Source of the DNA: Bacillus sp. FJAT-28004
GTDB lineage: Bacteria > Bacillota > Bacilli > Paenibacillales > Paenibacillaceae
Direction: 5' to 3'
Length of the DNA: 64,000 nt
NCBI RefSeq assembly: GCF_001280845.1
Contig: NZ_LGHP01000004.1
Span: 3,261 to 67,260, forward strand
The notes below the pieces were generated by a model. The model saw nothing but the letters and a program-made list of their open reading frames with translations. It had not been told where the DNA came from and did no database searches. Numbering within the stretch: the stretch's first letter is position 1; every line of letters begins with the position of its first letter. This document shows positions 1-8,212 of the stretch, piece after piece. A program made the translations under genes and the position numbers.

Positions 1-91
1 TTGGGCATCAGAGTCATTCAACAGACGAATGTTCATTAGTCACTTCCGATCATTTATCAAATTGTTCTAAATAAAACTTGCGGATTGAAGT

Positions 92-395
92 AAACTGCCC
101 GTTAGCTTAATGACGCATCGTCAGTCTAATACTTTATTTTCTATAACACGACTTACTCATGAATATTACGGCAGCACGTTTGTTTTTTAGAATGAACGAC
201 ATGGTGAATCATTTCCCCGTCGGGAATGGGACTATGTTCTTGTCACTAGTCGGGAATGGGATCAAGTTCTTGTCATCAACAAATGACAAGAACTTGATCC
301 CATTAATAAAAAAAACCGCAATTTGCGCGGCTTTCGAAGGGCTGCCACGCGGCAGCCCTTTTGGTTTTCAACTATCGTCTCCCGTTAGTTGAATG
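92..395 (-). repeat. attC-like site 1, split by a transposon-end insertion
   Basis: The left arm (CTGCCCGTTAGC) lies at 92-113. The hairpin GGGCTGCC...GGCAGCCC and the right arm (AACTATCGTCTCCCGTTAG) lie at about 338-395. About 225 bp containing the transposon-end-like repeats at 213-335 separates them. Both halves match other copies in the window. I infer insertion into a pre-existing site. Confidence 0.6.
213..335. mobile_element. transposon-end-like repeat, copy 1
   Basis: Two direct copies of GGGAATGGGA...GTTCTTGTCA are followed by an inverted copy (TGACAAGAACTTGATCCCA) and a small hairpin with the core CCGCAATTTGCGCGG. The same module recurs near 13.8, 15.3, 17.3, 21.4, 22.6 and 35.7 kb. 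Clustered direct and inverted 18-20 bp repeats ending in TGTCGG-like termini are typical of Tn7/Mu/IS21-type transposon ends. No transposase is near, so this would be a solo end or miniature derivative. Confidence 0.4.
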
Positions 396-481
396 ATTTA
401 TAATTTATGTAATCTAATAAAACTCTTTATCATGGGAAGGTGAATTGTAGTTCAATCTCTCGGCAGCCTTTTTTGTACAGG

Positions 482-922
482 CTAAATCTCAGCATAATGT
501 GCCAAGTTCTCCTGACTGTCGCTGGCCCACAGAACGACCCAGCATTCCGTGAAATTCAGACGCCGCATAGCTTCGTGACGATGATTGCCATCACGAATCG
601 ACAGCTGTCCGCCCACGAGCTGAACGATCAACGGCGGGTATGACCAGTCTTTGCGATAAAGCTCCATCAGCTCTGCTACGTGCAGGCCCCAGTTGTCCTG
701 CGAAACGCAATATTCCATCTCCGCTTCCGGTCCGCAGCAGCGGATAAGTTCCTGAAGCGGTAAACGCACAGGCCCCGCCCAAAATCTCGGCTGTAGCTTA
801 AGCCCTTCAGAAAACGGCTCGTTGCCCCCCGCTGTCTTCAGAAAAAGGTGTACCCACTCTTCGATGCAGCCGTGCTTGGCAAATTCGATCGCCTCTTCGG
901 TTGTAAATGATAAAGGCAGCAT
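482..922 (-). CDS. ParB/sulfiredoxin-like nucleotide-binding fold protein, hypothetical
   Basis: This is a 146-residue soluble protein. Near residue 110 it has a DGNHRHEA motif, resembling the G-x-H-R core of ParB/Srx-like domains (DGxHR). The start at 922 is chosen because AGAGGGGG precedes the ATG by about 8 nt. The reading frame stays open upstream to 991, but that part only translates the adjoining cassette site. It is a minus-strand single gene between two sites. A ParB-like fold without partner genes is often of unknown function, and no role can be assigned. Confidence 0.7.
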   Translation of the reverse strand: MLPLSFTTEEAIEFAKHGCIEEWVHLFLKTAGGNEPFSEGLKLQPRFWAGPVRLPLQELIRCCGPEAEMEYCVSQDNWGLHVAELMELYRKDWSYPPLIVQLVGGQLSIRDGNHRHEAMRRLNFTECWVVLWASDSQENLAHYAEI

Positions 923-947
923 GCTGCAATCCCCCTCTGTCTTAATT

Positions 948-975
948 TCGCTATCGTGTCCCGTTAGTGTAACAA
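948..975 (-). repeat. attC-like half site (right arm)
   Basis: The right arm CTATCGTGTCCCGTTAGTG lies between the start of one minus-strand gene and the stop of the next (stop at 984). No hairpin or left arm is visible. Confidence 0.55.
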
Positions 976-983
976 CAGATAAC

Positions 984-1178
984 TCAACCAATATGAAATA
1001 TCCTACCTATAATTCCAATAACCATCATAAGTAGAGGACCTACAATTATAAACCCTACTATTACTGCAATAAATTTAAGAGGAGTTGATATTCCTCTTCG
1101 TTCACCAATTGTATCTGATTTTTGATTTATTTTCTTAAGTTCACCATCAAGTATTTCCAGATTCAACTCTTCCGACAT
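984..1178 (-). CDS. small membrane protein, hypothetical
   Basis: About 64 residues. The N-terminal part is charged (MSEELNLEILDG) and the C-terminal half contains one long hydrophobic segment, so it is probably anchored with the N-terminus in the cytosol. The ATG at 1178 follows AAGGGAAGGG. An upstream ATG at 1220 in frame is possible but has a weaker Shine-Dalgarno sequence. The stop sits within 15 nt of a cassette site. I do not recognise the family. Confidence 0.6.
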   Translation of the reverse strand: MSEELNLEILDGELKKINQKSDTIGERRGISTPLKFIAVIVGFIIVGPLLMMVIGIIGRIFHIG

Positions 1179-1237
1179 TCCCCATACCCTTCCCTTTAAA
1201 ACCCTGAACACATCCACCATTTTACTTCACTTTTGTT

Positions 1238-1314
1238 TTCATTCCCGTTAGTTCAATAGAAAATAGGAGCTACCACATAGGAGGCTCCTCCGCTATCGTG
1301 TCCCGTTAGCGGAA
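1238..1314 (-). repeat. attC-like site, complete
   Basis: Left arm CCCGTTAGTTCAATAG, hairpin GGAGC...GCTCC, right arm CTATCGTGTCCCGTTAGC. On the minus strand it supplies the in-frame stop (ANGTR then TAG) of the remnant ORF that runs into it at 1293. Confidence 0.7.
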
Positions 1315-1503
1315 TCACTCGGAAGCTTGCCACCCTCCTCAGCCTTCGGCTGTTGCTGACGGAGTTTGACCAGCTGCTCGTACCGCGCGCGTATCTTCGG
1401 TATTGCCTCCTCGAGTAACTTTTCGTGCCTCTCAGCTGACAGACGATCGAGTTCCTCTTTTCTATTATTACGTCTGTCTGTCCTCCACGCAATTCTAAAA
1501 CTA
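1293..1503 (-). pseudogene. charged helical protein, C-terminal remnant
   Basis: An open frame encodes a strongly charged, helix-rich tail (motifs RKEELDRLSAERHEK and IRARYEQLVKLRQQQ) and terminates inside the cassette site at 1293-1295. A stop lies a few codons before the first recognisable residues and no start codon or ribosome-binding site is present. This looks like the 3' end of a larger gene. The family is not recognised. Confidence 0.4.
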
Positions 1504-1546
1504 TGTCAACGTTCCCTACAGAACGGCTGCTAAGTTACGATAGCTT

Positions 1547-1583
1547 CCTGTTTTTCGTTAAACTGCACGTTAGCTGAATAAGT
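1547..1583 (-). repeat. attC-like half site (left arm)
   Basis: CGTTAAACTGCACGTTAGCTG matches the left arm with one change. No hairpin or right arm follows before the Nudix gene. Confidence 0.5.
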
Positions 1584-1668
1584 TTTCCGTTTATTCTTTA
1601 GGCATGAAATTAGTTATCCACGCACAGTTTTGATCTATATTTAATCTCACGATATGTTCCTGTAAAAA

Positions 1669-2046
1669 TTAGGGCAATACATTTTGTTTTTTTATACTTT
1701 CCGTGGTTAAGTCAATCCAATAAAACTCAAGGTGATCTTCCTTTGAAATGGGTGTACAGTCAGATTTCAAATCTTCAGAGTTAACTTCAAAGAGATAGCT
1801 GATTTCATGTTGGAGGGCACCTTTTTCATCGACCCTGTGTGCTTCTACTACCCCTATGAATCTCTTTACTGTACATTTAGCACCCAATTCTTCATAAAGA
1901 TCTCTTTTTAATGCATTTTGAGCCCCTTCTCCTAAATCAATACTTCCACCTGGTAAAAAAGAATGGGCACCTTTCAAACGAGCAATTAAAATTTTGTTTT
2001 CATGAACAATTATCGCTCGCGCAATATGGCGAAATTTAACCTCCAT
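1669..2046 (-). CDS. Nudix hydrolase
   Basis: Nudix-family pyrophosphohydrolase of about 125 residues. The Nudix box runs GGSIDLGEG...RDLYEELG, matching Gx5Ex7REUxEExGU except for an Asp in place of the first Glu after Arg. These enzymes hydrolyse nucleoside diphosphate-X substrates with divalent metal; the substrate cannot be told here. The start at 2046 (MEVKFRHIARAI) follows GGAAGAG; alternatives in frame are 2055 and 2064. The frame is open to 2130 but the extra part runs toward the upstream site. It is a single-gene cassette between sites at about 1560 and 2128. Confidence 0.8.
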   Translation of the reverse strand: MEVKFRHIARAIIVHENKILIARLKGAHSFLPGGSIDLGEGAQNALKRDLYEELGAKCTVKRFIGVVEAHRVDEKGALQHEISYLFEVNSEDLKSDCTPISKEDHLEFYWIDLTTESIKKQNVLP

Positions 2047-2127
2047 ATTTCTCATCTCTTCCATATTTAGGTATTTATACTTCGGTGTCGGATAGGTTGG
2101 TTCCTTCTTTTTTGACGTTCTTGCCAA

Positions 2128-2210
2128 CATAACTGACCGTTAGTTGAGCGAAGGGCTGCCAAGTGGCAGCCCTCTCGATGTTTAACTATCGTGTCCCGTT
2201 TGCTTAGCGA
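2128..2210 (-). repeat. attC-like site, complete
   Basis: Left arm ACTGACCGTTAGTTGAGC, hairpin GGGCTGCCAAGTGGCAGCCC, right arm AACTATCGTGTCCCGTTTG. The hairpin and right flank are nearly identical to the copy at 22770-22855. The stop of the next gene lies 9 nt beyond. Confidence 0.75.
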
Positions 2211-2218
2211 CCAACAGA

Positions 2219-2782
2219 CTACAAAGTCATTCGGTATACCCCAGCCTCACCGAGAAAATCCTTTCTGGTCAATCCTTTTTCTCCAAGCAATATCCGATAA
2301 TTCGTTATCGTACCATCATGTGAAATAATAAATATTTTTTGATAGTTTTCCCCGATCCAATCTAATAACTGCTTAGCATATCCTTCAAAAACATTTTGTT
2401 CGATCCTGTTAATTCCTTCTTTCCAGCAATCAAAATTAAAATCAAGAATATCAGTATGTCCATAAAGATTTGTGATTTCAGCTATAGAAAGGATATGATC
2501 ACAAGCTAAAAAAGGGAGTTCAGGGTTTTGAGGAAACATTCTCGGACCAACAAATGGAGAAATAATGAAGTCCATACCGTTTTTCATAATAGTTGCCGTC
2601 TCAATTGTACGTTTAGTTGGACTTACAAGAACTAAATCATCAGGATTAATCTTAATTTCATCTCGTATTTGCATTACTTGAAATTTGCCGTACTCTGTAA
2701 GACTAGGATGCAGAGTGTTCAACCGATTTGGATAATCGTTGAGATGTTCTCCATGACCGTGCCGAATAAAGATGAATTCCAT
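2219..2782 (-). CDS. histidine phosphatase superfamily protein
   Basis: A 187-residue protein of the phosphoglycerate-mutase-like fold. The phosphohistidine motif IRHGHGE is at residues 5-11, and a second catalytic His lies in SHDGT near residue 155. The family removes phosphate from small molecules or proteins; the substrate is unknown. The start at 2782 is preceded by GGGGGAGGAAA. The ATG at 2809 in frame has no such signal. Single cassette gene. Confidence 0.8.
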   Translation of the reverse strand: MEFIFIRHGHGEHLNDYPNRLNTLHPSLTEYGKFQVMQIRDEIKINPDDLVLVSPTKRTIETATIMKNGMDFIISPFVGPRMFPQNPELPFLACDHILSIAEITNLYGHTDILDFNFDCWKEGINRIEQNVFEGYAKQLLDWIGENYQKIFIISHDGTITNYRILLGEKGLTRKDFLGEAGVYRMTL

Positions 2783-2831
2783 TTTCCTCCCCCTGACATC
2801 AAATTCCATATTGACTATTCGATGATATGAT

Positions 2832-2862
2832 TGAACAATCCTGCCCGTTAGCTTAATGAAGC
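2832..2862 (-). repeat. attC-like half site (left arm) and flank
   Basis: ATCCTGCCCGTTAGCTTAATG is followed by a tract (CACCGTCAATCTAATACTT) also found after the left arm at about 110-135. No right arm is present before the PL11 gene. The rest of 2863-3149 contains no gene I can support. Confidence 0.6.
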
Positions 2863-3149
2863 ACCGTCAATCTAATACTTATTTTTTCTAGTCTAAGACT
2901 TTATTTTCGGCTGACACTTTGCTGCTCTCTTTTTCTCAGCGTCATTTTCTATGTCTATCTGTAAGAATAAGAATGTAACGAATGACGCTTCATGATGAAA
3001 ATCACTGTTTTTTAAACAAAAAATATTGATTATTTGGGTGTTGATGACAGAATGTTACAACTATAATGAGTCGTAGAAAGGGGGCAACATCTAGTAGACA
3101 TGCAAGTCGGCAAGGATCTATCAACTAATTAATGGATGGTGATGGAATA

Positions 3150-5708
3150 ATGGGATTTAAGAGAGCCTCATTTGGCAGGAAAATACTTACAGGTGTTGTG
3201 ATTATTCCGCTTCTGCTTACGAGTATAGCAACGGCATCTGCATCTGGTACGGATATGAAAGACAAGAAAGGGAACGCACACGGCATTCAGCTGGAATATT
3301 TGGACCGTGGCTTAACTGCGGCCTCTACATCGGAAGGTGTATTTCTTAGCTGGCGACTGCTCTCGAACGAAGTGACGGGATATTCGGAGACTGGTTTGAC
3401 AGGCGCGAATTTCAACGTGTACCGCGACGGCGTTAAAATTGCGGAGATCGATAACAGCACCAATTACCTCGACAAAGACGGCTCCGCTGCTTCGCAATAT
3501 TATGTAAGCGCTGTTTTAAACAGCCGGGAGGTAGATCAAAGCGCCCAGGTTAAGCCTTGGGGAAATGCCTATTATGATCTGCCGCTACATAAACCGGCAG
3601 ACGGAATCACACCGGCAGGAGAAGCGTACACCTACTCCGCGAATGATTTGAGTGTAGGCGATGTCAACGGTGACGGACAATATGAGTTATACGTCAAATG
3701 GGAGCCGTCCAATTCGAAGGATGTGTCACAAGTCGGATATACTGGTGTGACCTATATCGATTGCTACGAAATAGACGGAACACTGTTGTACCGCATTGAT
3801 CTGGGCGTGAATATTCGTTCCGGTGCTCATTACACGCAGTTCATGGTTTACGATTTTGATGGAGATGGTAAGGCGGAAGCGATGCTGAAGACCGCTCCAG
3901 GAACTAAAATCATCTCGTATGACAGACAAGGCCAAGTCTCCTCCGAGAAATATATTACGATGCCGATTGAGGATGTAAATACCGGCTACAGCAATAAGGA
4001 TGATTACCGGATGAGCAGTGCTGATTATTATGAGCATCTGGTCGGCGTGTTTATGAACTGGTCAGAGCATGAGGAAGTGAAAAACGGCAGTTGGCCAGCT
4101 ACGCTCGAAGAGAGCTTCGGTATCGAAAAGAAATACGACTATCCGTTATCCAAAGTGGATGCGGAGAGTATGGTCGATTACTTTATGGACGTATATGCGC
4201 CGAGCAGAAGCGCACGTAACAATCTCCGGGCGTTCGAAGGCTTTATTGTGAAAGGGCCTGAGTATTTGACCGTCTTTAACGGTGCAACCGGCTCTGAGCT
4301 GGAGACGGTACCCTATAAGCCCGGACGCGAGGACGACGGTCTTCTGTGGGGAGACTATGCGATGGCAAGAATCGAGCCGGGCAACCGAGTAGACCGTTTT
4401 CTGGCCGGGGTAGCCTACCTTGATGGCGAGAAGCCGTCAGTGGTGTTTGCAAGAGGCTATTATACGAGATCGACTCTAATTGCTTACGACTGGGACGGCA
4501 AGCATCTTAAGGAGCAGTGGTTCGTTGACAGCGGATGGACGCCGATGACAAATCCTTTCAACGACGGACCGCACGGCCGAGATGGAATGGACCCCGAGTT
4601 CGGCACCTTAACGACGCAAGGAGCCCATTCCTTAAGCGCCGCAGATGTTGACGGTGACGGCAAACATGAAATCGTATATGGATCGGCTACGATTGATCAT
4701 GACGGCACTTTGTTGTATAGCTCGATGGATGTGATGCCGCCGCAGAGCGCTGCTCCAGGAACGACTGCCAGACTAGGCCACGGCGACGCGCTTCATGTAA
4801 CGGATATCGATCCGAACAGGCCCGGGAAGGAAATCTTCATGGTTCATGAAGGTGGCGTCTGGGCGCCTTACGGCTATTCCTTGCGTGATGCAGAAACAGG
4901 CGAAGTGCTGAACGGCGGATATACCGGCAAAGATACGGGACGCGGGATAATCGGAGATGTTGAACCTGGTCATAGCGGTCTTGAAACATGGGCGGTCGGT
5001 CTGTGGACGGCGGACGGTACTCCAGTCAGCGCATCCGCGCCGGGCACCAATATGAATATAAAATGGTCAGCCGATATGACGACGCAAATTGTAAACGGAG
5101 CCATTGATGCCACTCCGACCATTGATGATTGGAAGAAAGGCAGACTGCTGACAGCCGAAGGGACAAGAACAAACAATTATACAAAAGGAAATCCGGGTCT
5201 GGTTGCGGATATACTCGGTGACTGGAGAGAAGAAATGCTCGTCCGGACTGCAGAAAGTTCGGCGATCCGGATATACCTCAGCACCGAGGTAACAGACCGT
5301 AAGCTGTATACGCTCATGCATGACGCTCAGTACAGAGCAGAGGTGGCGAGACAGAATACGGCGTATAACCAGCCTGCGTATACGAGCTTTTATTTTGCCT
5401 CCGATACTGATTGGTCTGCCATTCCGGTTCCAGCTGTTCAGACTCCAGGGGTGTTGACAGCTCTGTCGAAGCTTTTGGATGATTATGCAGAATCCGGCGA
5501 TTTGAATGGGCCGATTGTGCCGCAGCTGAACAATACGTTAAAACAGGCGCTACATCATCAAGAGAAGGGTTCAATGAACAATGCAGTGAAGTCTTTGGAG
5601 AAATTCATTGCCCAGCTGGACAAAGAAACGAAGAAAGACGCAGTCTCCGAACGGGCGCTAAAGAACCTTTCCTATCATGCGTGGAATTTCATAAAGATGT
5701 GGAAATAA
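3150..5708 (+). CDS. rhamnogalacturonan lyase, PL11 family, with C-terminal FIMAH-like domain
   Basis: A secreted enzyme of about 852 residues that would cleave the rhamnogalacturonan I backbone of pectin by beta-elimination. It has an N-terminal signal peptide (about residues 1-34, ending ATASA), a fibronectin-like N-terminal domain, then the PL11 propeller. Calcium-binding DxNGDG/DxDGDG motifs appear as DVNGDGQ, DFDGDGK and DVDGDGK. The last 90 residues are helical and resemble the FIMAH domain found in Paenibacillus exoenzymes. The start at 3150 follows GGTGATGGA; an upstream ATG at 3132 lacks a ribosome-binding site. It is on the plus strand, GC-richer than the flanking cassettes, and is the only pectin gene in view. 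Confidence 0.9.
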   Translation: MGFKRASFGRKILTGVVIIPLLLTSIATASASGTDMKDKKGNAHGIQLEYLDRGLTAASTSEGVFLSWRLLSNEVTGYSETGLTGANFNVYRDGVKIAEIDNSTNYLDKDGSAASQYYVSAVLNSREVDQSAQVKPWGNAYYDLPLHKPADGITPAGEAYTYSANDLSVGDVNGDGQYELYVKWEPSNSKDVSQVGYTGVTYIDCYEIDGTLLYRIDLGVNIRSGAHYTQFMVYDFDGDGKAEAMLKTAPGTKIISYDRQGQVSSEKYITMPIEDVNTGYSNKDDYRMSSADYYEHLVGVFMNWSEHEEVKNGSWPATLEESFGIEKKYDYPLSKVDAESMVDYFMDVYAPSRSARNNLRAFEGFIVKGPEYLTVFNGATGSELETVPYKPGREDDGLLWGDYAMARIEPGNRVDRFLAGVAYLDGEKPSVVFARGYYTRSTLIAYDWDGKHLKEQWFVDSGWTPMTNPFNDGPHGRDGMDPEFGTLTTQGAHSLSAADVDGDGKHEIVYGSATIDHDGTLLYSSMDVMPPQSAAPGTTARLGHGDALHVTDIDPNRPGKEIFMVHEGGVWAPYGYSLRDAETGEVLNGGYTGKDTGRGIIGDVEPGHSGLETWAVGLWTADGTPVSASAPGTNMNIKWSADMTTQIVNGAIDATPTIDDWKKGRLLTAEGTRTNNYTKGNPGLVADILGDWREEMLVRTAESSAIRIYLSTEVTDRKLYTLMHDAQYRAEVARQNTAYNQPAYTSFYFASDTDWSAIPVPAVQTPGVLTALSKLLDDYAESGDLNGPIVPQLNNTLKQALHHQEKGSMNNAVKSLEKFIAQLDKETKKDAVSERALKNLSYHAWNFIKMWK

Positions 5709-5765
5709 GCAGGAAATGTAAGGAGCATTCATGTAAGGCACGCAGTTCGTAAATAAGTTTTAGAC

Positions 5766-5927
5766 TGACAATAATAGAAACAGCGGCAGCCAGTGACGAG
5801 AAAATAAAGTCTGATATGCTCCCCTTACAATTGCAGGTTTTATTATTTCACCTGTCTACCGTAAGGGGAGCATATCAGATTCGGCTGCTACACTGCTTAT
5901 ACAACTATCGTTATCCGTTAGCTTAAT
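5766..5927 (-). repeat. attC-like site with a long perfect hairpin
   Basis: The core begins CAGCGGCAGCC...GAGAAAATAAAG, shared with the sites at 17530 and 62945. It contains a perfect 19-bp inverted repeat (TCTGATATGCTCCCCTTAC and its complement, about 5812-5876) and ends with the right arm ACTATCGTTATCCGTTAGC. It may also terminate transcription of the PL11 gene. Confidence 0.6.
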
Positions 5928-5938
5928 CACCGATTTCT

Positions 5939-6091
5939 TCACATAAAGATATCTCGATACCACAACCCCCCAAAGAAGATAACTCCAAACAAACATACAA
6001 GAGCAAACATTAATAATATAACTCCCCCAAGAGTCCATGCTGCCTTTCTAACCAATCTTGTAATCTGTGCTTTCGTTCTCTCCTCCTGCAA
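5939..6091 (-). CDS. small single-pass membrane protein
   Basis: A 50-residue ORF with a TTG start at 6091, preceded by AGAGGAGG at 8 nt spacing. The N-terminal third is basic and amphipathic (ERTKAQITRLVRKAA), followed by one strong hydrophobic segment (LGGVILLMFALVCLFGVIF). A 60-residue ORF in another frame overlaps, but its start lacks a ribosome-binding site and it ends inside the site. The stop is 12 nt from the cassette site. Function unknown. Confidence 0.5.
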   Translation of the reverse strand: MQEERTKAQITRLVRKAAWTLGGVILLMFALVCLFGVIFFGGLWYRDIFM

Positions 6092-6129
6092 AGCATTGTC
6101 CTCCTCTGAACCGCCGCCTGTTATAGTTG

Positions 6130-6162
6130 GACTATAGTCCCCCGTTAGCGTAATGAAGATCG
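6130..6162 (-). repeat. attC-like half site (left arm)
   Basis: GACTATAGTCCCCCGTTAGCG lies upstream of the small membrane gene. It is followed at about 6180-6235 by a different repeated motif, AAGCGTGAATACGGTGTTAT. Confidence 0.5.
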
Positions 6163-6204
6163 TGTCAAAAATCTTCGAAATGCCTCGGGTGGACCGAGTG
6201 TCGA

Positions 6205-6245
6205 TTGGCCCGAAGCGTGAATACGGTGTTATCGGAAGTTCATGT
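6205..6245 (-). repeat. second-type site motif (GCGTGAATAYGGTGTTA)
   Basis: GGCCCGAAGCGTGAATACGG and the following TGTTAT recur at about 63078-63105, and in weaker form at 49415-49435 and 7262-7285. Each copy lies just downstream of the stop of a minus-strand gene, as the main sites do. It is probably another class of cassette 3' end. Confidence 0.4.
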
Positions 6246-6258
6246 CCTCTTGTACTAC

Positions 6259-6885
6259 TTACATTATCTCTATATCTAGCCTTGTATGTCTTTCTTCAAT
6301 CTCTTTATCTTCACTAATCCATTCTGAATCCACCCAAAGATGTATTTGTATCATTCTTGATAGTTCATCAATGGCTTGTTCAGGATTGCTAATTTCTAAT
6401 AATTTTATTAAGTCTTCATGAGCTAACTCAAGAACTTTCTCTAAATATTCATGATCAATTACTTCTGACTCTAAGCCATATTCTTCTTTTGCCCATTCTT
6501 CACAAAAGTACTTCTTTGTTCTAATGTCTCCTTCTTGAAATAAAGTAAATTCAAATATATCTTCATCAAAGAATCCAATTGTCATAACAGGTTCTGACAC
6601 AAAATTAGAAAGTATTTCACCAATTTCCTCGACTTTTCCCCATGAAAATTGATCATTCAGGACACTACTCCAATTCATTCCTTGGTTAATATAGAAAGAT
6701 ACCGATGATGTAGTTCTTCTAATCTGTTTGTTCGATTGATATACATATTGGTCTATGATATCTACACCAGTATTATTTGCTGTTGTAAGTATTGATCCAG
6801 CTTTGTTACTCAGTCTTTGTAACGCATCAACGAGTACCTCTTGATTATTAGTTTTGATATGAAGATTGGCAAACTTTGTGCCCAT
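6259..6885 (-). CDS. hypothetical soluble protein
   Basis: A protein of 208 residues, acidic, without signal peptide or membrane segment. The C-terminal half is rich in Glu and aromatic residues (EEWAKEEYGLES, HLWVDSEWISED). The start at 6885 (MGTKFANLHIKT) follows GGAGGAGATGGA. The open frame extends to 6945 without a better signal. The N-terminal pattern MGTKFANLHIKT is typical of uncharacterised Bacillales proteins, but I cannot assign a function. Confidence 0.65.
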   Translation of the reverse strand: MGTKFANLHIKTNNQEVLVDALQRLSNKAGSILTTANNTGVDIIDQYVYQSNKQIRRTTSSVSFYINQGMNWSSVLNDQFSWGKVEEIGEILSNFVSEPVMTIGFFDEDIFEFTLFQEGDIRTKKYFCEEWAKEEYGLESEVIDHEYLEKVLELAHEDLIKLLEISNPEQAIDELSRMIQIHLWVDSEWISEDKEIEERHTRLDIEIM

Positions 6886-7030
6886 TCCATCTCCTCCAAG
6901 TTTTACATGAATTTCTAATAACGTTCTTTTTTTCGCGATGTCCATACCCCTTAGATAGCTACTATCTTAGGGGAATGGGTATGTCCGGGTGCTCCTGCTT
7001 ATTTTAGCCCCTCAATAATACCACATATTG

Positions 7031-7114
7031 GAACTAACCTGCCCGTTAGCGTAACGAAGGGCCGCCCGCTGGCAGCCCTCATGTTATTGAACTATAATGT
7101 CCCGTTAGCTTAAT
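7031..7114 (-). repeat. attC-like site, complete
   Basis: Left arm AACTAACCTGCCCGTTAGCG, hairpin GGGCCGCCCGCTGGCAGCCC, right arm AACTATAATGTCCCGTTAG. All elements of the consensus are present. Confidence 0.75.
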
Positions 7115-7182
7115 GACTTATGCCGTGTCCCGGTCCGAAACCTTGATTTCCTCCCTTGGTCCGCCCGAGGAACTTCGGGATT

Positions 7183-7290
7183 CAACTAACGGGGAACGAT
7201 AGTTGAATAAAACATATCGATGAGCAGGTGCTACCGCAACTGCTCATCGACGACAGTCAGCCTGCCGCGTGAATATAATGCTAGGTGAAG
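7183..7290 (+). repeat. attC-like site in inverted orientation
   Basis: AACTAACGGGGAACGATAG on the plus strand is the complement of the usual right arm. It is followed by the hairpin GATGAGCAG...CTGCTCATC and then the second-type motif GCGTGAATATAATGCTAGG. It sits directly after a normally oriented site, so two sites are head to head here. Confidence 0.5.
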
Positions 7291-7294
7291 TCAG

Positions 7295-7846
7295 TCACTT
7301 CGACGAATTTAATTCAAAATTGTTGTTTACTCTCTTTAAAATAATGTCTACAATTTCAGTTGTCTTTAATTTATCCGTAATTAAATGCTCTTGATAAATA
7401 TCCTTCCTAAAAGCGTCGATACATTTAGCTGTCCGTTGGAATGACCATCCTCCTACTGTGTCACCACGCTTGACTAATCTATTGTAAATGGTGTCCTCTG
7501 AAGCTATTAAACAAAAATGAAAGAGTTCCTCATCTAATTCTTTAAATCCATTGTAAATGTAATTGAAATTTTCCTCTTTATATAAGGTCATGGGCACAAT
7601 TAAGTGTTTTTGATACTTCTTCTTTACCTCTCCTGCCACCCTTACGGTCAAGATTTTCCAAAGTTCCATGTCCTGGAAATCATCAGTTTGTTCATGGATG
7701 TGCATCACTTCCTCAGGTATTATCTTTCTAATCATAAGTCCAATTTCTTCAGGATCAAATATCATGCTATTCGCAACTAATGGTTGTAGCATTTTGGCTG
7801 TGGAGGTCTTACCAGAACCAAAAGCCCCATTTATCATGATAATCAC
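7295..7846 (-). CDS. TmrB-like P-loop NTPase
   Basis: A 183-residue P-loop kinase-like protein. Walker A is GAFGSGKT at residues 8-15. The N-terminus (MIIMINGAFGSGKT) is that of the tunicamycin-resistance protein TmrB family. Known members bind a small molecule or ATP; resistance by this copy is only an inference. The start is a GTG at 7846, with AGAGGAG 7 nt upstream. Single cassette gene; its stop lies next to the second-type site motif. Confidence 0.75.
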   Translation of the reverse strand: MIIMINGAFGSGKTSTAKMLQPLVANSMIFDPEEIGLMIRKIIPEEVMHIHEQTDDFQDMELWKILTVRVAGEVKKKYQKHLIVPMTLYKEENFNYIYNGFKELDEELFHFCLIASEDTIYNRLVKRGDTVGGWSFQRTAKCIDAFRKDIYQEHLITDKLKTTEIVDIILKRVNNNFELNSSK

Positions 7847-8018
7847 GTGATCACTCCTCTGGTAATATTATGTCTTTAATAAGCTTTGACTGATTTCACC
7901 TAAAATTATATTCACGAATTTTTAATAGCCTTCCTAGAACATTGTATTTCATTTGTTCTTATCCAAAATAGTGCAATTTTTATGTGTCATCTTTTCATGT
8001 TTTGATTTGGTCATTTCC

Positions 8019-8102
8019 ACGCTAAACTGCCCGTTAGCGTAATGAAGGGCTACCATATGGCAGCCCTTTCGGTGTTCAACTATCGTTTCCCGTTAGCGTA
8101 AC
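8019..8102 (-). repeat. attC-like site, complete, best outer-box pairing
   Basis: CGCTAAACTGCCCGTTAGCG, hairpin GGGCTACCATATGGCAGCCC, right arm AACTATCGTTTCCCGTTAG. On the minus strand the first box CGCTAAC can pair with the last box GTTTAGCG, leaving GGGAA opposite GGGCA unpaired. Confidence 0.8.
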
Positions 8103-8212
8103 GATGTGTTGTTGACTTAAAAAACTTTAATCATTAAAACTATTTTCATAAATATCAAGGAACTTAGATACCATTACACCTTGTTGTTTAACCATTCATC
8201 TTTGGTCTCAAG

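Noticed and set aside
1253-1492. 79-residue minus-strand ORF
   Set aside because: Basic, no coherent pattern, and overlaps the frame that encodes the helical remnant and ends in the site.
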